Origin: Fictibacillus enclensis
GTDB taxonomy: Bacteria > Bacillota > Bacilli > Bacillales > Fictibacillaceae
DNA: 64,000 nt
Direction: 5' to 3'
Assembly (NCBI RefSeq): GCF_001457035.1
Contig: NZ_KQ758620.1
Location: 62,001-126,000 of the forward strand
Each line of letters opens with the position of its first letter. Within the stretch, counting starts at the first letter, position 1. The notes under the pieces are model-generated. The model searched no databases and was not told where the DNA came from. It saw only the letters and a list, made by a program, of their open reading frames with translations. Of the stretch, positions 1 to 7,701 are shown in pieces. Made by a program: the position numbers and the translations under genes.

Positions 1-592
1 CGAAAATCATATCTTCAAAGTGCTTCTGGTTATAGTCTTTGTAGTAGTTGTCTGTCTCGTTCTGCTTAATCGTGTTGTGAGGTGTATCAGAATATTCAAC
101 CATCAGTGTTAAAAGTTTTCCTTTTTTAACTACCTCACCTGGTCCGTGATCATTAACAGGATCCGGCTGTTTCTTATATTGCCCTTTCTTTTTACCGTTT
201 CCATGAAGGAGGCCGTTCGTGAATCCTTTGAACTCTCGTTGTTTTTCAGCGGCAGCCGCTTTTGCTTTTGGTGCAAGAGGATCCTTCTCTTTTACAGCAT
301 CCGGTTTTCCTTTCAGCTCAAGATAGGATTGCAGCGCCTTTTGCTTTTCCTTTTGGGAAGCATTTTTTGAAATGACCCCTTTTTTAATAAGTGAATCTAT
401 TAACTTATCATCATTTACGATAGCAAGGTCAAGCGCCGAGTGGCTATTGCTATGATGATTTGAAACGGTTTCCTGCATCGCTGTCTTTGCTTTTACGTCC
501 AAAGACCCAGTAAACAGGGATATTGATACTAACCCCAATGACAATCCCGTAACCGCCAGTGACGATCCCAATCTCTTACTCCACTTTCCCAA
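1..592 (-). CDS. Immune inhibitor A-type secreted metalloprotease (M6), N-terminal part only
   Basis: Reading the minus strand from 592 gives an open frame that runs off the left edge (about 197 codons). It starts at TTG, preceded by a good AGGAGGGG ribosome site seven bases upstream; no ATG lies nearby. The protein begins with a signal peptide (MGKWSKRLG, then a hydrophobic stretch, then DVKAKTAM). A propeptide-like region follows with LIDSLIKKGVI and EKQKALQSYL, then a segment with LLTLMVEYSDTPH and NYYKDYNQKHFEDMIF. These match the opening of InhA/M6 metalloproteases, which are secreted zinc proteases of Bacillus. The HExxH zinc site would lie outside the window. Family assignment is by remembered motif similarity; the cut end is due only to the window. 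Confidence 0.8.
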   Translation of the reverse strand, partial: MGKWSKRLGSSLAVTGLSLGLVSISLFTGSLDVKAKTAMQETVSNHHSNSHSALDLAIVNDDKLIDSLIKKGVISKNASQKEKQKALQSYLELKGKPDAVKEKDPLAPKAKAAAAEKQREFKGFTNGLLHGNGKKKGQYKKQPDPVNDHGPGEVVKKGKLLTLMVEYSDTPHNTIKQNETDNYYKDYNQKHFEDMIF

Positions 593-684
593 ATGTACCC
601 CTCCTGAAGAAGATAATGAATATTTTGTAATTTCTTGCTATCTAAAAGTATCATATACTCAGCAATTTGGAATGCGACCTTCGT

Positions 685-713
685 ACTATAATTAGAATAT
701 TTTAACTAATCAA
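685..713 (-). promoter_or_regulatory. Predicted sigma-A promoter of the InhA-like gene
   Basis: Minus strand: TTGATT at 713-708, a 17-base spacer, then TATAGT at 690-685. It lies about 90 bases upstream of the TTG start at 592. Spacing is ideal and only the hexamers deviate slightly. Confidence 0.5.
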
Positions 714-884
714 AAAATACATTTGTTCATCCTGAAAGGACTACCGAACCATATCAAGAGTCCACAAGAATCAATCGTCTTATTTACATAAAAATCCAAA
801 TTGTTTTTGATTGATATTTTGTCGGATATCCAGAAGGGATTAATTTGATGAGAAAGAATATTCTTTGATAAGGAGGAATAAAAG

Positions 885-1193
885 ATGGCCAATCAATCTT
901 TCATTGAAAAGTATAAAGAGGATCATCAGCATCCCATAAACAAACTGACCCATTCGATCGGCATACCGCTGATTGTTGTTTCGCTGCCTCTCTTTTTCTG
1001 GCGATGGAAACTTGCGCTGGCCTTGTTTATCGTTGGGTGGATCCTTCAATTTATCGGGCACCTTTTTGAAGGAAAAAAACCTTCTTTTCTTAAAAATCCG
1101 GTCTACCTTCTTGTCGGTCCTGTCTGGTATGTCAGGAACATCCTTACAGGGAAGGCATTCAAAAAAGAAAAAATAGAAAAACCGCACCTGTAA
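885..1193 (+). CDS. DUF962 / Mpo1-like membrane protein
   Basis: A 102-residue protein with an AAGGAGGAATAAAAG ribosome site. It starts with NQSFIEKYKEDHQHPINK and then has two hydrophobic segments (roughly residues 25-45 and 48-62) and the motif LQFIGHLFEGKKPSF. The histidines in 'HQHPxNK', 'HSIG' and 'GHxFEGKKP' are typical of the DUF962/YGL010w/Mpo1 family. The yeast member is a dioxygenase of fatty-acid alpha-oxidation; the bacterial role is not known, so only the family is claimed. It is convergent with yfmR and shares a bidirectional terminator with it. Confidence 0.75.
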   Translation: MANQSFIEKYKEDHQHPINKLTHSIGIPLIVVSLPLFFWRWKLALALFIVGWILQFIGHLFEGKKPSFLKNPVYLLVGPVWYVRNILTGKAFKKEKIEKPHL

Positions 1194-1239
1194 CAGCCAC
1201 CTCCAGACTTTGGAGGTCCCATTACAAAAGTGCGGTTTT
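1177..1239. terminator. Bidirectional terminator between DUF962 gene and yfmR
   Basis: Inverted repeat AAAACCGCAC (1177) and GTGCGGTTTT (ending 1239), with an inner CCTCCA...TGGAGG stem. It overlaps the end of the 885-1193 gene and faces the yfmR stop, so it can serve both convergent genes. Confidence 0.75.
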
Positions 1240-1253
1240 CATTCTTCCTTTTT

Positions 1254-3155
1254 TTATTTATTTTTTTCAATCTCTTCCACGAGCACAGAAAGCTCTTCCC
1301 AGCGGTTCATCGCCGCTTCAAGCCGGGCTGCAACTTCCTGCTGTTCACGGAACAAGCCATCGATCTTGCCAAAATCACTTCCGGCTGCAGCAATCTGGGA
1401 CTCTATTTCTTGATGCTTTTCTTCCAATTCTGCAATGGTGTCCTCAATGGTCTCCCATTCCTTTTGTTCCTTATAGGAAAGGCGGCGGGCTTTTTCTTTT
1501 TTCGGTTTCCAATCTTCAGGAGAAGCAGCTGTTTTCGAAGCTGCTATCTGTTCTTCATCTTTTCTTTTTTGCTCCAGGTATTCCGAGTAATCACCATCAA
1601 ACCGCTCCACCCTGCCATTTCCTTCAAGGGCAAAAAGGTGTTCCATCGTGCGGTCAAGGAAATACCGGTCATGGGATACCGTGATGACTGCTCCCGGAAA
1701 ATGCTCCAGGTAATCTTCCAGAACCGATAGTGTTTCAATATCCAGATCGTTTGTCGGCTCATCCAGGAAGAGGACATTCGGTTCATCCATCAATACCCGC
1801 AACAGATACAGACGCCTTCTTTCCCCTCCTGAAAGTCTTGAAATATATGTCCATTGCGCACTTGGAGAGAAAAGGAACCGTTCCAGCATTTGCGATGCCG
1901 TGATGGGCTGGCCGTCTTTCGTATAAATGACCTCTGCCGCTTCGCGTATATACTCGATGACCCGCAGGTTCTCATCCATTTCTTCATGATTTTGGGTGTA
2001 GAAGCCCAGTTTAACAGTCGGGCCTGTTTCCACCTGCCCGGTATCCGGAGTCATTTTGCCGGCAAGGATATTTAAAAGCGTGGTTTTACCGCTTCCGTTT
2101 TTACCGATGATGCCCAGCCTGTCATCCGGCATAACCAAGTAACTGAAATCGCTGAACAATAACTTTCCGTTAAACGACTTGGATATCTCCTCAATCTCAA
2201 TCACCTTCTTGCCGAGCCTCGCAGAACCAATCGCGACCTCCATCTGGCCTTTTTGGGCTGGACCCGATTGTTCCTTTAATGCTTCTGCACGCTGAACTCT
2301 TGCCTTCTGTTTGGTTGAGCGGGCTTTTGCTCCCCGGCGAAGCCAGGCCAGCTCCCGGCGAAGGAGATTTTGGCGTTTTTGTTCGGATGACGCTTCGCGC
2401 TCTTCGCGCTCTGCCTTCTTATCCAGAAACATTTCGTAGTTTCCTTCATACGTATACAGATTTCCGGCCTCAAGCTCAATCATCCGGTTCGTTACACGGT
2501 TTAAAAAGTAACGGTCATGTGTCACCATCAGGAGGGCACCTCTGTATTTGGCAAGAAAATCTTCAAGCCATTCCACCGTTTCATTATCAATATGGTTGGT
2601 CGGCTCATCCAGTATGAGAAGATCAGCTGGCTGGATGAGAGCACGGGCAATAGCCACTCGTTTTTGCTGTCCGCCTGAAAGCATGCTCACTTGCTGTTCG
2701 AGCATTGTGATGCCGAGCCGGTTGAGCACTGTTTTTGCGGTTGTATTCGTATCCCATGCATCCATGGCATCCATTTTCTGCTGAAGGGAAAACAGCTTGT
2801 TCTGAAGCTTTTCATTCTGTGGATCTGCTTCAAGGCTGCTGATCGCTCTTTCATATTCGCGCAACAGCTGCATAAGGGGCGAATTCCCGTAAAATACAGC
2901 CTCGAGAACCGTTACACCTTCTTCGAAATAAGGAGTCTGGGAAAGGTATTCGATGTGAAAATCATTGGCGTGAATGATTTCTCCTGTGTCCGCCGATTCC
3001 AATCCCGCAATTATTTTAAGCAAAGTTGACTTGCCGGTTCCATTGACACCTATGATGCCGATCCGCTGCTTTTCACTGATTGTAAAGGAGATATCCTGAA
3101 ACAGGGTTTTATCTCCGTAACTTTTTGAAAGTTGTTCAACCGATAATAAACTCAT
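1254..3155 (-). CDS. yfmR: ABC-F ATPase YfmR (Uup type)
   Basis: 633 residues with two ABC ATPase domains and no membrane segment, the layout of ABC-F translation factors. The first domain has Walker A GVNGTGKST (about 36-44), signature LSGGQ (159-163) and Walker B LLILDEPTNHID (179-190). The second has GKNGSGKTT, LSGGERRR and VLFLDEPTNDLD. An Arg/Lys-rich linker lies between them and a charged coiled-coil tail follows the second (about 545-633), as in Uup/YfmR. Family members act on the ribosome; YfmR is linked to rescue of stalled elongation. It stands alone on the minus strand. Length and sequence match B. subtilis YfmR, but the exact orthology is by memory. Confidence 0.85.
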   Translation of the reverse strand: MSLLSVEQLSKSYGDKTLFQDISFTISEKQRIGIIGVNGTGKSTLLKIIAGLESADTGEIIHANDFHIEYLSQTPYFEEGVTVLEAVFYGNSPLMQLLREYERAISSLEADPQNEKLQNKLFSLQQKMDAMDAWDTNTTAKTVLNRLGITMLEQQVSMLSGGQQKRVAIARALIQPADLLILDEPTNHIDNETVEWLEDFLAKYRGALLMVTHDRYFLNRVTNRMIELEAGNLYTYEGNYEMFLDKKAEREEREASSEQKRQNLLRRELAWLRRGAKARSTKQKARVQRAEALKEQSGPAQKGQMEVAIGSARLGKKVIEIEEISKSFNGKLLFSDFSYLVMPDDRLGIIGKNGSGKTTLLNILAGKMTPDTGQVETGPTVKLGFYTQNHEEMDENLRVIEYIREAAEVIYTKDGQPITASQMLERFLFSPSAQWTYISRLSGGERRRLYLLRVLMDEPNVLFLDEPTNDLDIETLSVLEDYLEHFPGAVITVSHDRYFLDRTMEHLFALEGNGRVERFDGDYSEYLEQKRKDEEQIAASKTAASPEDWKPKKEKARRLSYKEQKEWETIEDTIAELEEKHQEIESQIAAAGSDFGKIDGLFREQQEVAARLEAAMNRWEELSVLVEEIEKNK

Positions 3156-3347
3156 TTGCTCCTACCTCAGATCTATAGTTATCTTCTTTTATTGTAACAA
3201 AAATTGCTGAACAACCCGTACGATCGTGATTTAAAAAGTGGGGTCTGTTATGATAATAAAGGTTAAATGGTCCCTATTCAATAAATGGTTTAGACAAAGG
3301 TGGATACGGCTATGTAACTATGGAAGCTAAAAAGGGGGAATGTTGAG

Positions 3348-3596
3348 ATGGATCCTATGCAGCCCAGTGGTCCGTTGGATGCCATTGGTGCGTTAATGGG
3401 CATCTTTGGTTTACTGTCCTTTATCGTAACAATTTTTATCGTCGTTTTAACCATCATCTTTTTATTTAAGGCCATGGGCTTTATGAAACGGAAATTGGAA
3501 GCCGACCGCTTGAGAAACGAGCAGCTGGAACGGCTGATCCAGCTTCAATCCAATCATGAAATCAACCGTTACCGAACAGAGGAAGAACGTACATAA
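3348..3596 (+). CDS. Small single-pass membrane protein of unknown function
   Basis: 82 residues. A short Pro/Gly-containing start (MDPMQPSGPLDAIG) is followed by one long hydrophobic segment (about residues 16-43) and then a charged helix rich in Arg and Glu (residues 45-82: KRKLEADRLRNEQLERLI). This suggests a membrane anchor with a cytoplasmic coiled-coil tail. The ribosome site AAGGGGGAATGTTGAG is acceptable and a good terminator follows. I do not recognise a family. Confidence 0.65.
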   Translation: MDPMQPSGPLDAIGALMGIFGLLSFIVTIFIVVLTIIFLFKAMGFMKRKLEADRLRNEQLERLIQLQSNHEINRYRTEEERT

Positions 3597-3601
3597 CCCG
3601 C

Positions 3602-3637
3602 AAAAAAAGGATCGCGCCCGTGGCGCCATCCTTTTTT
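3602..3637. terminator. Terminator between small membrane protein and AIM24 gene
   Basis: Inverted repeat AAAAAAAGGAT / ATCCTTTTTTG around a GC-rich loop, with A/T tracts on both sides, so it can act in both directions between these convergent genes. Confidence 0.75.
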
Positions 3638-3650
3638 GTTTATCTTTCAA

Positions 3651-4430
3651 TCAATCTCCATCAAAGAGGTTAAAAAGCCCTTTCGCAATACTTCCCTCAT
3701 CCTTGGATTGAGGAATGGCAGCAAAGACCCTGCTTGCCAGCCTGCTAAACGGCAGGGATTGGATCCAGACTGCTCCCGGACCGCGAAGTGTCGCAAAGAA
3801 CAATCCTTCACCGCCAAACAATGCCGTTTTGACTCCCTTCACCATTTCGATGCTGTAGTCGACGTCTCTTGTCATGGCAACGAGACACCCGGTATCCACA
3901 CGAAGCACTTCTCCCGGCTGCAGTGTTTTTTCATGAATGGTACCGCCTGCGTGAACAAAGGCCATCCCGTCTCCTTCAAGCTTTTGCATGATGAATCCTT
4001 CACCGCCGAAAAAACCGGTTCCCAGCTTTCGCTGCAGTTCTATGCCGACAGATACCCCTTTCGCAGCGGCCAAAAAGGCATCCTTTTGACAAACAACTTT
4101 TCCGTCATACTCACTCAAATCCATTGGAATAATCTTTCCTGGATAAGGAGAAGCAAAGGAAACGTGTTTTTTTCCTGATCCATCGTTTGTAAAGGTCGTC
4201 ATAAACAGGCTTTCACCTGTCAGCATGCGCTTTCCGGCATTGAATAACTTGCCCATCAAACCCGATCCTTGGGAAGAGCCGTCTCCGAAGATGGTTTCCA
4301 TGCTGATGCCATCCTCCATCATCATCAAGGCACCTGCTTCAGCTACAACCGTTTCACGGGGATCCAGCTCCACTTCAACAAACTGCATGTCATCCCCATA
4401 AATTTTATAATCAATTTCATGGTTATTCAT
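3651..4430 (-). CDS. AIM24 / TIGR00266 family protein
   Basis: 259 residues, no signal peptide or membrane helix. The Gly-rich beta pattern is typical of the AIM24 family, with ETVVAEAGALMMMEDGI near the start, then GESLFMTTFTNDG, ATLRGPGAVWIQSLPFSRLA and GLFFATLRGPG. The fold is a beta-roll related to tubby C-terminal domains. No biochemical role is established for the bacterial members. The ribosome site AGGAGGAAGAAAAG fixes the ATG at 4430. A possible 23-residue peptide ORF lies just upstream in the same direction (4451-4522). Confidence 0.8.
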   Translation of the reverse strand: MNNHEIDYKIYGDDMQFVEVELDPRETVVAEAGALMMMEDGISMETIFGDGSSQGSGLMGKLFNAGKRMLTGESLFMTTFTNDGSGKKHVSFASPYPGKIIPMDLSEYDGKVVCQKDAFLAAAKGVSVGIELQRKLGTGFFGGEGFIMQKLEGDGMAFVHAGGTIHEKTLQPGEVLRVDTGCLVAMTRDVDYSIEMVKGVKTALFGGEGLFFATLRGPGAVWIQSLPFSRLASRVFAAIPQSKDEGSIAKGLFNLFDGD

Positions 4431-4450
4431 CTTTTCTTCCTCCTAAACTA

Positions 4451-4522
4451 TTAAAAATCACTACTCCTTTTACGCATCCATGCTGCCAAAGGTTTCAATA
4501 ATAAGAATACGGCTTTTTTCAT
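4451..4522 (-). CDS. Possible 23-residue peptide upstream of AIM24 gene
   Basis: Minus-strand ATG at 4522, stop at 4451. The peptide begins MKKAVFLLLKPLAAW and ends in a basic tail (MRKRSSDF). An AAAAGGA ribosome site lies six bases upstream, and the stop is 20 bases before the next gene's start. It could be a small amphipathic membrane peptide or a leader ORF for the AIM24 gene. It is too short for codon statistics, so this is tentative. Confidence 0.3.
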   Translation of the reverse strand: MKKAVFLLLKPLAAWMRKRSSDF

Positions 4523-4594
4523 GGATATTCCTTTTTATAAAAAAACTTCCGAAATATTTTAGGAAGTTCATCACATTGAAATCTATTTGAATGT

Positions 4595-4762
4595 TTATTG
4601 TACTTCTTTTTTTGTCAGCCCGGAACGCAAGGTGTGCCGAATAAACCACAAATTGATGAGTTCTACCTTTTTGTTGTACTCATTTATATTTAAACCGCCC
4701 TGTAAGTGTTTCTTCCTGATGATAAAAAAGTACTTTTCCACAACCTGGCTGTAGTCTGCCAT
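4595..4762 (-). CDS. Small uncharacterised protein (55 aa)
   Basis: Minus-strand ATG at 4762 directly behind a strong GAGGAGGAGCATCAC ribosome site; stop at 4595. The product starts MADYSQVVEKYFFIIRKKH and continues with GLNINEYNKKVELINLW and a basic end (RHTLRSGLTKKEVQ). Composition and the strong ribosome site argue for a real small gene. Family unknown. It may lie in one transcript with the AIM24 gene. Confidence 0.55.
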   Translation of the reverse strand: MADYSQVVEKYFFIIRKKHLQGGLNINEYNKKVELINLWFIRHTLRSGLTKKEVQ

Positions 4763-4878
4763 GTGATGCTCCTCCTCAAAATTACAGATAATATTCTCTA
4801 TTACCCGCTTTACTTTGTTCTTAAGCTTATATTTACGGATAGATTTGGGACAGACTACGTAAAAAGGAGGGTTATGAG

Positions 4879-5064
4879 ATGTCAGAAAAAGAAACCGACT
4901 ATGAAGGAAAGAAAAAGCTTTACCTCGACATCGACCGGATGATCAATGAAGGGATGGCCGGGGGAACAGTGGCCCATGAGTATGATTTGAATCAAATCAG
5001 CTATTCCACCGAAATAGGTGAAGAGGAAGAACCGCCAATCCGGCAGGAAGAAGACAAGAAATAG
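4879..5064 (+). CDS. Small acidic hypothetical protein
   Basis: 61 residues, very acidic at the C-terminus (EIGEEEEPPIRQEEDKK), with the central motif DIDRMINEGMAGGTV. The ribosome site AAAAAGGAGGGTTATGAG is strong and a terminator follows directly. No family recognised; short soluble proteins of this type are common in Bacillaceae. Confidence 0.65.
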   Translation: MSEKETDYEGKKKLYLDIDRMINEGMAGGTVAHEYDLNQISYSTEIGEEEEPPIRQEEDKK

Positions 5065-5068
5065 CAAA

Positions 5069-5100
5069 AGCAGGGAGCTCGTGACTCCCTGCTTTTTTTT
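5069..5100. terminator. Terminator after 61-aa gene, shared with vmlR-like gene
   Basis: Hairpin AGCAGGGAG / CTCCCTGCT followed by eight T on the plus strand. It lies immediately before the stop codon of the convergent ABC-F gene at 5103. Confidence 0.8.
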
Positions 5101-5102
5101 AA

Positions 5103-6755
5103 TCAGTTCATGTGTTGTTTGATCTGCTGTATGGATTTCAGCAGTTCTTGATACCGCAGCTCAAGCACTTCTTTCTGATCGCCTTTTCCTGGCATGGACA
5201 GTCTTCCAATCAGATCTGCGCGTTCAAGCTCCAGCGCTAACAGCTCTTCCTGTCCAGTAAATGGTTCCTGTTGGATTTCCTTTGCATGTTGCTGTTCAAA
5301 GGCAGCATAGTTGCCTTTGAAAAACATACATCTCCCCTCCCTGAATATCAACAAATGATCCGCAACGGTGTTCATCAGTTGGCGGTCGTGGGTAGCAAAC
5401 AAAATGGTACCCGGATAAACGGACAAGACATGCTCCAATGCCTCTCTTGTAAAAATATCCAGATAGTTGGTTGGCTCGTCCAGCAATAGCAGGTTAAAGT
5501 CTCCGAGAAATATCTTGGCCAGGGCTGTTTTTACTCGTTCGCCTCCGCTCAGCACCTTCACTTTTTTGTGTACATCTTCCCGTTTAAACAGCATCCGCGC
5601 AAGCACCGTCCGAATAAACATCTTGCTGTATGGACTCTGTTCCGAAACATTTTCCAAAATAGAACGTTCTCCGTCCACAATCTCTAAATTTTGATGGAAA
5701 TATCCGATCTTCAATGCCCGGGAGGCGGTTACGGACGAATGCCCCTTAAGAATCATGTTTATCATAGTAGTCTTTCCGCACCCGTTCGGCCCCGTCAATG
5801 CCACTTTCATTCCAGGTTTTACAGCAAAAGAAACCTCTTGAAACAACTTCCTCTGTCCAGCCGTTTTCTCCATATCTTTTACTTGTAACGCGAATCTCGC
5901 ATGTACCGGGCTTAATTTTGCGATATCAAACTGAACGATTTCCATTTCCTTCGGTTTCTCTTTTTTCTCCAGCTGCTCCATCCGCTTTTCCATCGCCTTT
6001 ACATTTTTCATCATGGCGGCCTGCTTGCTTTTCACCTTGCCTTTTCCAAGTTTTGCTTCGCTATCGCTCATCCGGGACGGCTTTTTTTTCATCCTTTTCA
6101 CTTTTTGCGTTTTTGCACTTGCCGCTTCCTTCAGCCGCTGCTTTTCTTTTGTATAGGCTTCATACTCGAATTGCTGCCGTGTCAGATTAAGCTCCTTCTG
6201 CTTTTGATAAGACGAAAAATTACCCGTGTAAAACGAAGGAACTGTATCCGCAATTTCAATCATTTTTGTACATACCTTATCAAGAAACGCACGGTCATGA
6301 GAGATGACGACTACCGCTCCCTTAAAAGAAGACAGTTCTTGTTCCAACTGCTGGATTCCATCAAGATCAAGGTGGCTCGTAGGTTCATCCATAAACAGCA
6401 AATCGGGTTCCTCCTCAAGCGCAGCCGCCAGGAACAGGCGGGTCTTTTCTCCTCCGCTCATGGATGAATACGACTTGTGGTTTACTCCCCACTTCTTCTG
6501 CAGTTTTGGTGATGGCAGTGCCTCCGCTTCGCGGCCGAATTGAAATACAGATGCAATTTTCCCGTAAACGTGGACTTCTCCTTTATCCGCCGCCTCTTCT
6601 CCGGCAAGCATATGCATCAGTGTGGATTTACCTGCACCGTTTTGTCCGACCACGCCGATCCGGTCGCCGCTATGAATTAACAGCGGTTCCTTCAGCTGAA
6701 CAATCAGCTTGGCCTGATACGATTTTTCAAGATCTGTTGTTTCCAATAAAAGCAT
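5103..6755 (-). CDS. VmlR/Vga-like ABC-F antibiotic-resistance protein
   Basis: 550 residues with two ABC domains and no membrane span. Walker A GQNGAGKS (about 37-44), signature MSGGEKTR (99-106), Walker B LLFMDEPTSHLD (119-130); second set GPNGCGKTT (322-330), LSGGERVK, LLLDEPTNYLD. The linker between domains (about 188-283) is long and very Lys-rich (TQKVKRMKKKPSRM), as in the antibiotic-resistance ABC-F group (VmlR about 547 aa, Vga, Lmo0919). Known members free the ribosome of lincosamides, streptogramin A and pleuromutilins. The leader carries an attenuator of the kind known for this group, which supports the assignment. The spectrum cannot be read from sequence. Confidence 0.8.
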   Translation of the reverse strand: MLLLETTDLEKSYQAKLIVQLKEPLLIHSGDRIGVVGQNGAGKSTLMHMLAGEEAADKGEVHVYGKIASVFQFGREAEALPSPKLQKKWGVNHKSYSSMSGGEKTRLFLAAALEEEPDLLFMDEPTSHLDLDGIQQLEQELSSFKGAVVVISHDRAFLDKVCTKMIEIADTVPSFYTGNFSSYQKQKELNLTRQQFEYEAYTKEKQRLKEAASAKTQKVKRMKKKPSRMSDSEAKLGKGKVKSKQAAMMKNVKAMEKRMEQLEKKEKPKEMEIVQFDIAKLSPVHARFALQVKDMEKTAGQRKLFQEVSFAVKPGMKVALTGPNGCGKTTMINMILKGHSSVTASRALKIGYFHQNLEIVDGERSILENVSEQSPYSKMFIRTVLARMLFKREDVHKKVKVLSGGERVKTALAKIFLGDFNLLLLDEPTNYLDIFTREALEHVLSVYPGTILFATHDRQLMNTVADHLLIFREGRCMFFKGNYAAFEQQHAKEIQQEPFTGQEELLALELERADLIGRLSMPGKGDQKEVLELRYQELLKSIQQIKQHMN

Positions 6756-6783
6756 AAAAAAACCTCCCTGAGAATCAGAGAGG
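6756..6783 (-). terminator. Leader terminator hiding the ribosome site of the vmlR-like gene
   Basis: On the minus strand CCTCTCTGA, loop TTC, TCAGGGAGG form a nine-pair hairpin followed by seven T, and the ATG of the ABC-F gene follows at once. The only Shine-Dalgarno sequence (AGGGAGG) is the 3' arm of this hairpin. It can therefore block both transcription and translation. It also sits downstream of the gerP/sHSP operon and may end that transcript. Confidence 0.8.
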
Positions 6784-6911
6784 AATTAGCTGCACAAAAA
6801 CACCCGATCGTTGCAGATCACGCAAAAAGAAAAAGGGTATAAAAATGGGCAAACTAATCCTATCTGAAGTTTATTTTCAAAAAAGAAGATAAAGTTCATG
6901 TTAAATAGGAG

Positions 6912-6923
6912 TTAGTTGCGCAT
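6912..6923 (-). CDS. Three-codon leader ORF (Met-Arg-Asn-stop) of the attenuator
   Basis: ATG CGC AAC TAA at 6923-6912 on the minus strand. A GGAAAGGAAAAGG purine run lies about eleven bases upstream. Its stop codon overlaps the first pairing segment of the leader. Very short leader ORFs of this kind sense ribosome-stalling drugs in related ABC-F genes. A longer alternative ORF (37 codons, 6786-6899) lacks a ribosome site. Confidence 0.55.
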   Translation of the reverse strand: MRN

Positions 6924-6965
6924 TGGACGATATACCTTTTCCTTTCCAGATTTTACTTCTCTTTT

Positions 6966-6994
6966 AGTTTAGAGCCGCTCCGGTATCTTGTCAA
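6966..6994 (-). promoter_or_regulatory. Sigma-A promoter of the vmlR-like gene
   Basis: Minus strand TTGACA (6994-6989), 17-base spacer, TAAACT (6971-6966). Predicted start near 6959, about 200 bases before the coding start, leaving room for the attenuator. It sits just past the stop codon of the upstream heat-shock gene. Confidence 0.7.
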
Positions 6995-6996
6995 TA

Positions 6997-7464
6997 TCAA
7001 TCGTCAAACCGGCGGATGTCTACTTTTTTCGGTTTTTGACGGTCAGCCGGCAGCCGATAGAGCCTGAGATATAAGAATCCTTTTTTATACGTTGCCTGAA
7101 TGGCATCACTACGGACTCTGTAAGGCAGCTCAATTTCCCTGCTGAAACTTCCGGAGCCAAACTCCTGCTTGGCAATTCTGTACTTGCCGCCGACAAGGTT
7201 GGTCTTTCCTTTTATATGAACACTTCTGTCGTCGACATAAACATCTACGTCTTCCGCTTTTTCCAAGCCCGGAATGGCTGCAATGCACAAAAGCTCATTA
7301 TCGGATTCGTAAATATTAACAGCCGGAAATCCTTTTTCCTCTGCAGGCTCGGCAGGCTGGTTCCTTTGTGCCTCATCCTGTTGCCCATAAGGCGAAAAGA
7401 AGTTTTGCCCGAGATACTGATCGGCGAACTTCTTCCATTCCATCATCTGTTTCCATGAGTCCAC
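6997..7464 (-). CDS. Small heat-shock protein (Hsp20), last gene of the gerP unit
   Basis: 155 residues. The N-terminal 50 residues are Gln/Glu/Pro-rich. An alpha-crystallin-like domain follows (about 52-145) with VNIYESDNELLCIAAIPGLEK, DRSVHIKGKT and FSREIELPYRV. The usual GVL motif near the end is replaced by GFLYLRLYRL. It lies 40 bases behind gerPB with its own AAGGAGGGA ribosome site, so it is probably cotranscribed with gerP late in sporulation. Hsp20-like proteins are known in spore coats (CotP, GerT). A chaperone or structural role in coat assembly is inferred. Confidence 0.75.
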   Translation of the reverse strand: MDSWKQMMEWKKFADQYLGQNFFSPYGQQDEAQRNQPAEPAEEKGFPAVNIYESDNELLCIAAIPGLEKAEDVDVYVDDRSVHIKGKTNLVGGKYRIAKQEFGSGSFSREIELPYRVRSDAIQATYKKGFLYLRLYRLPADRQKPKKVDIRRFDD

Positions 7465-7504
7465 GGAGTGATTCCCTCCTTTCTTGCAAGGTTGATGACT
7501 TAGA

Positions 7505-7699
7505 TCAGGATGGAGCCGGAAGTTCCACTGTCGGAAGGGCGGCGAGCGGCGGCGCTGCTCCTGTATAGCCCCCGGTGTTATACAGGTTCGATACCGGCCG
7601 AATCATACCAGCGCTTCCAATCTGCATAACAGAGGAATTCTGAATCCCCTGTACCTTTAATTGATAGATGGTAATCGTTTGGTTCACAAAGAGATTCAC
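7505..7699 (-). CDS. gerPB: Spore germination protein GerPB
   Basis: 64 residues. NLFVNQTITIYQLKVQGI, then NSSVMQIGSAGMI and LYNTGGYTGAAPP match GerPB, including the hallmark 'QIGSAG' and 'LYNTGGY'. GerP proteins are inner-coat proteins that let germinants reach receptors. It is shorter than the B. subtilis protein (about 77 residues) by loss of the variable Pro-rich tail. It lies after gerPE, two bases beyond the gerPE stop, whereas it is normally second in the operon. Confidence 0.85.
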   Translation of the reverse strand: MNLFVNQTITIYQLKVQGIQNSSVMQIGSAGMIRPVSNLYNTGGYTGAAPPLAALPTVELPAPS

Positions 7700-7701
7700 A
7701 G

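Larger units (their letters stand above)
6756..6959 (-). promoter_or_regulatory. Attenuator leader with alternative base-pairing
   Basis: Three segments can pair in exclusive ways on the minus-strand RNA. Segment 1 (6917-6905, AACTAACTCCTAT) pairs with segment 2 (6863-6852, ATAGGATTAGTT), leaving one bulge. Segment 2 can instead pair with segment 3 (6793-6775), which contains the left arm of the terminator at 6756-6783. The three-codon ORF at 6912-6923 ends inside segment 1. A ribosome stalled there would cover segment 1, free segment 2 for segment 3 and melt the terminator. This matches the established logic of vmlR/lmo0919-type attenuation; the details here are inferred. Confidence 0.7.
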
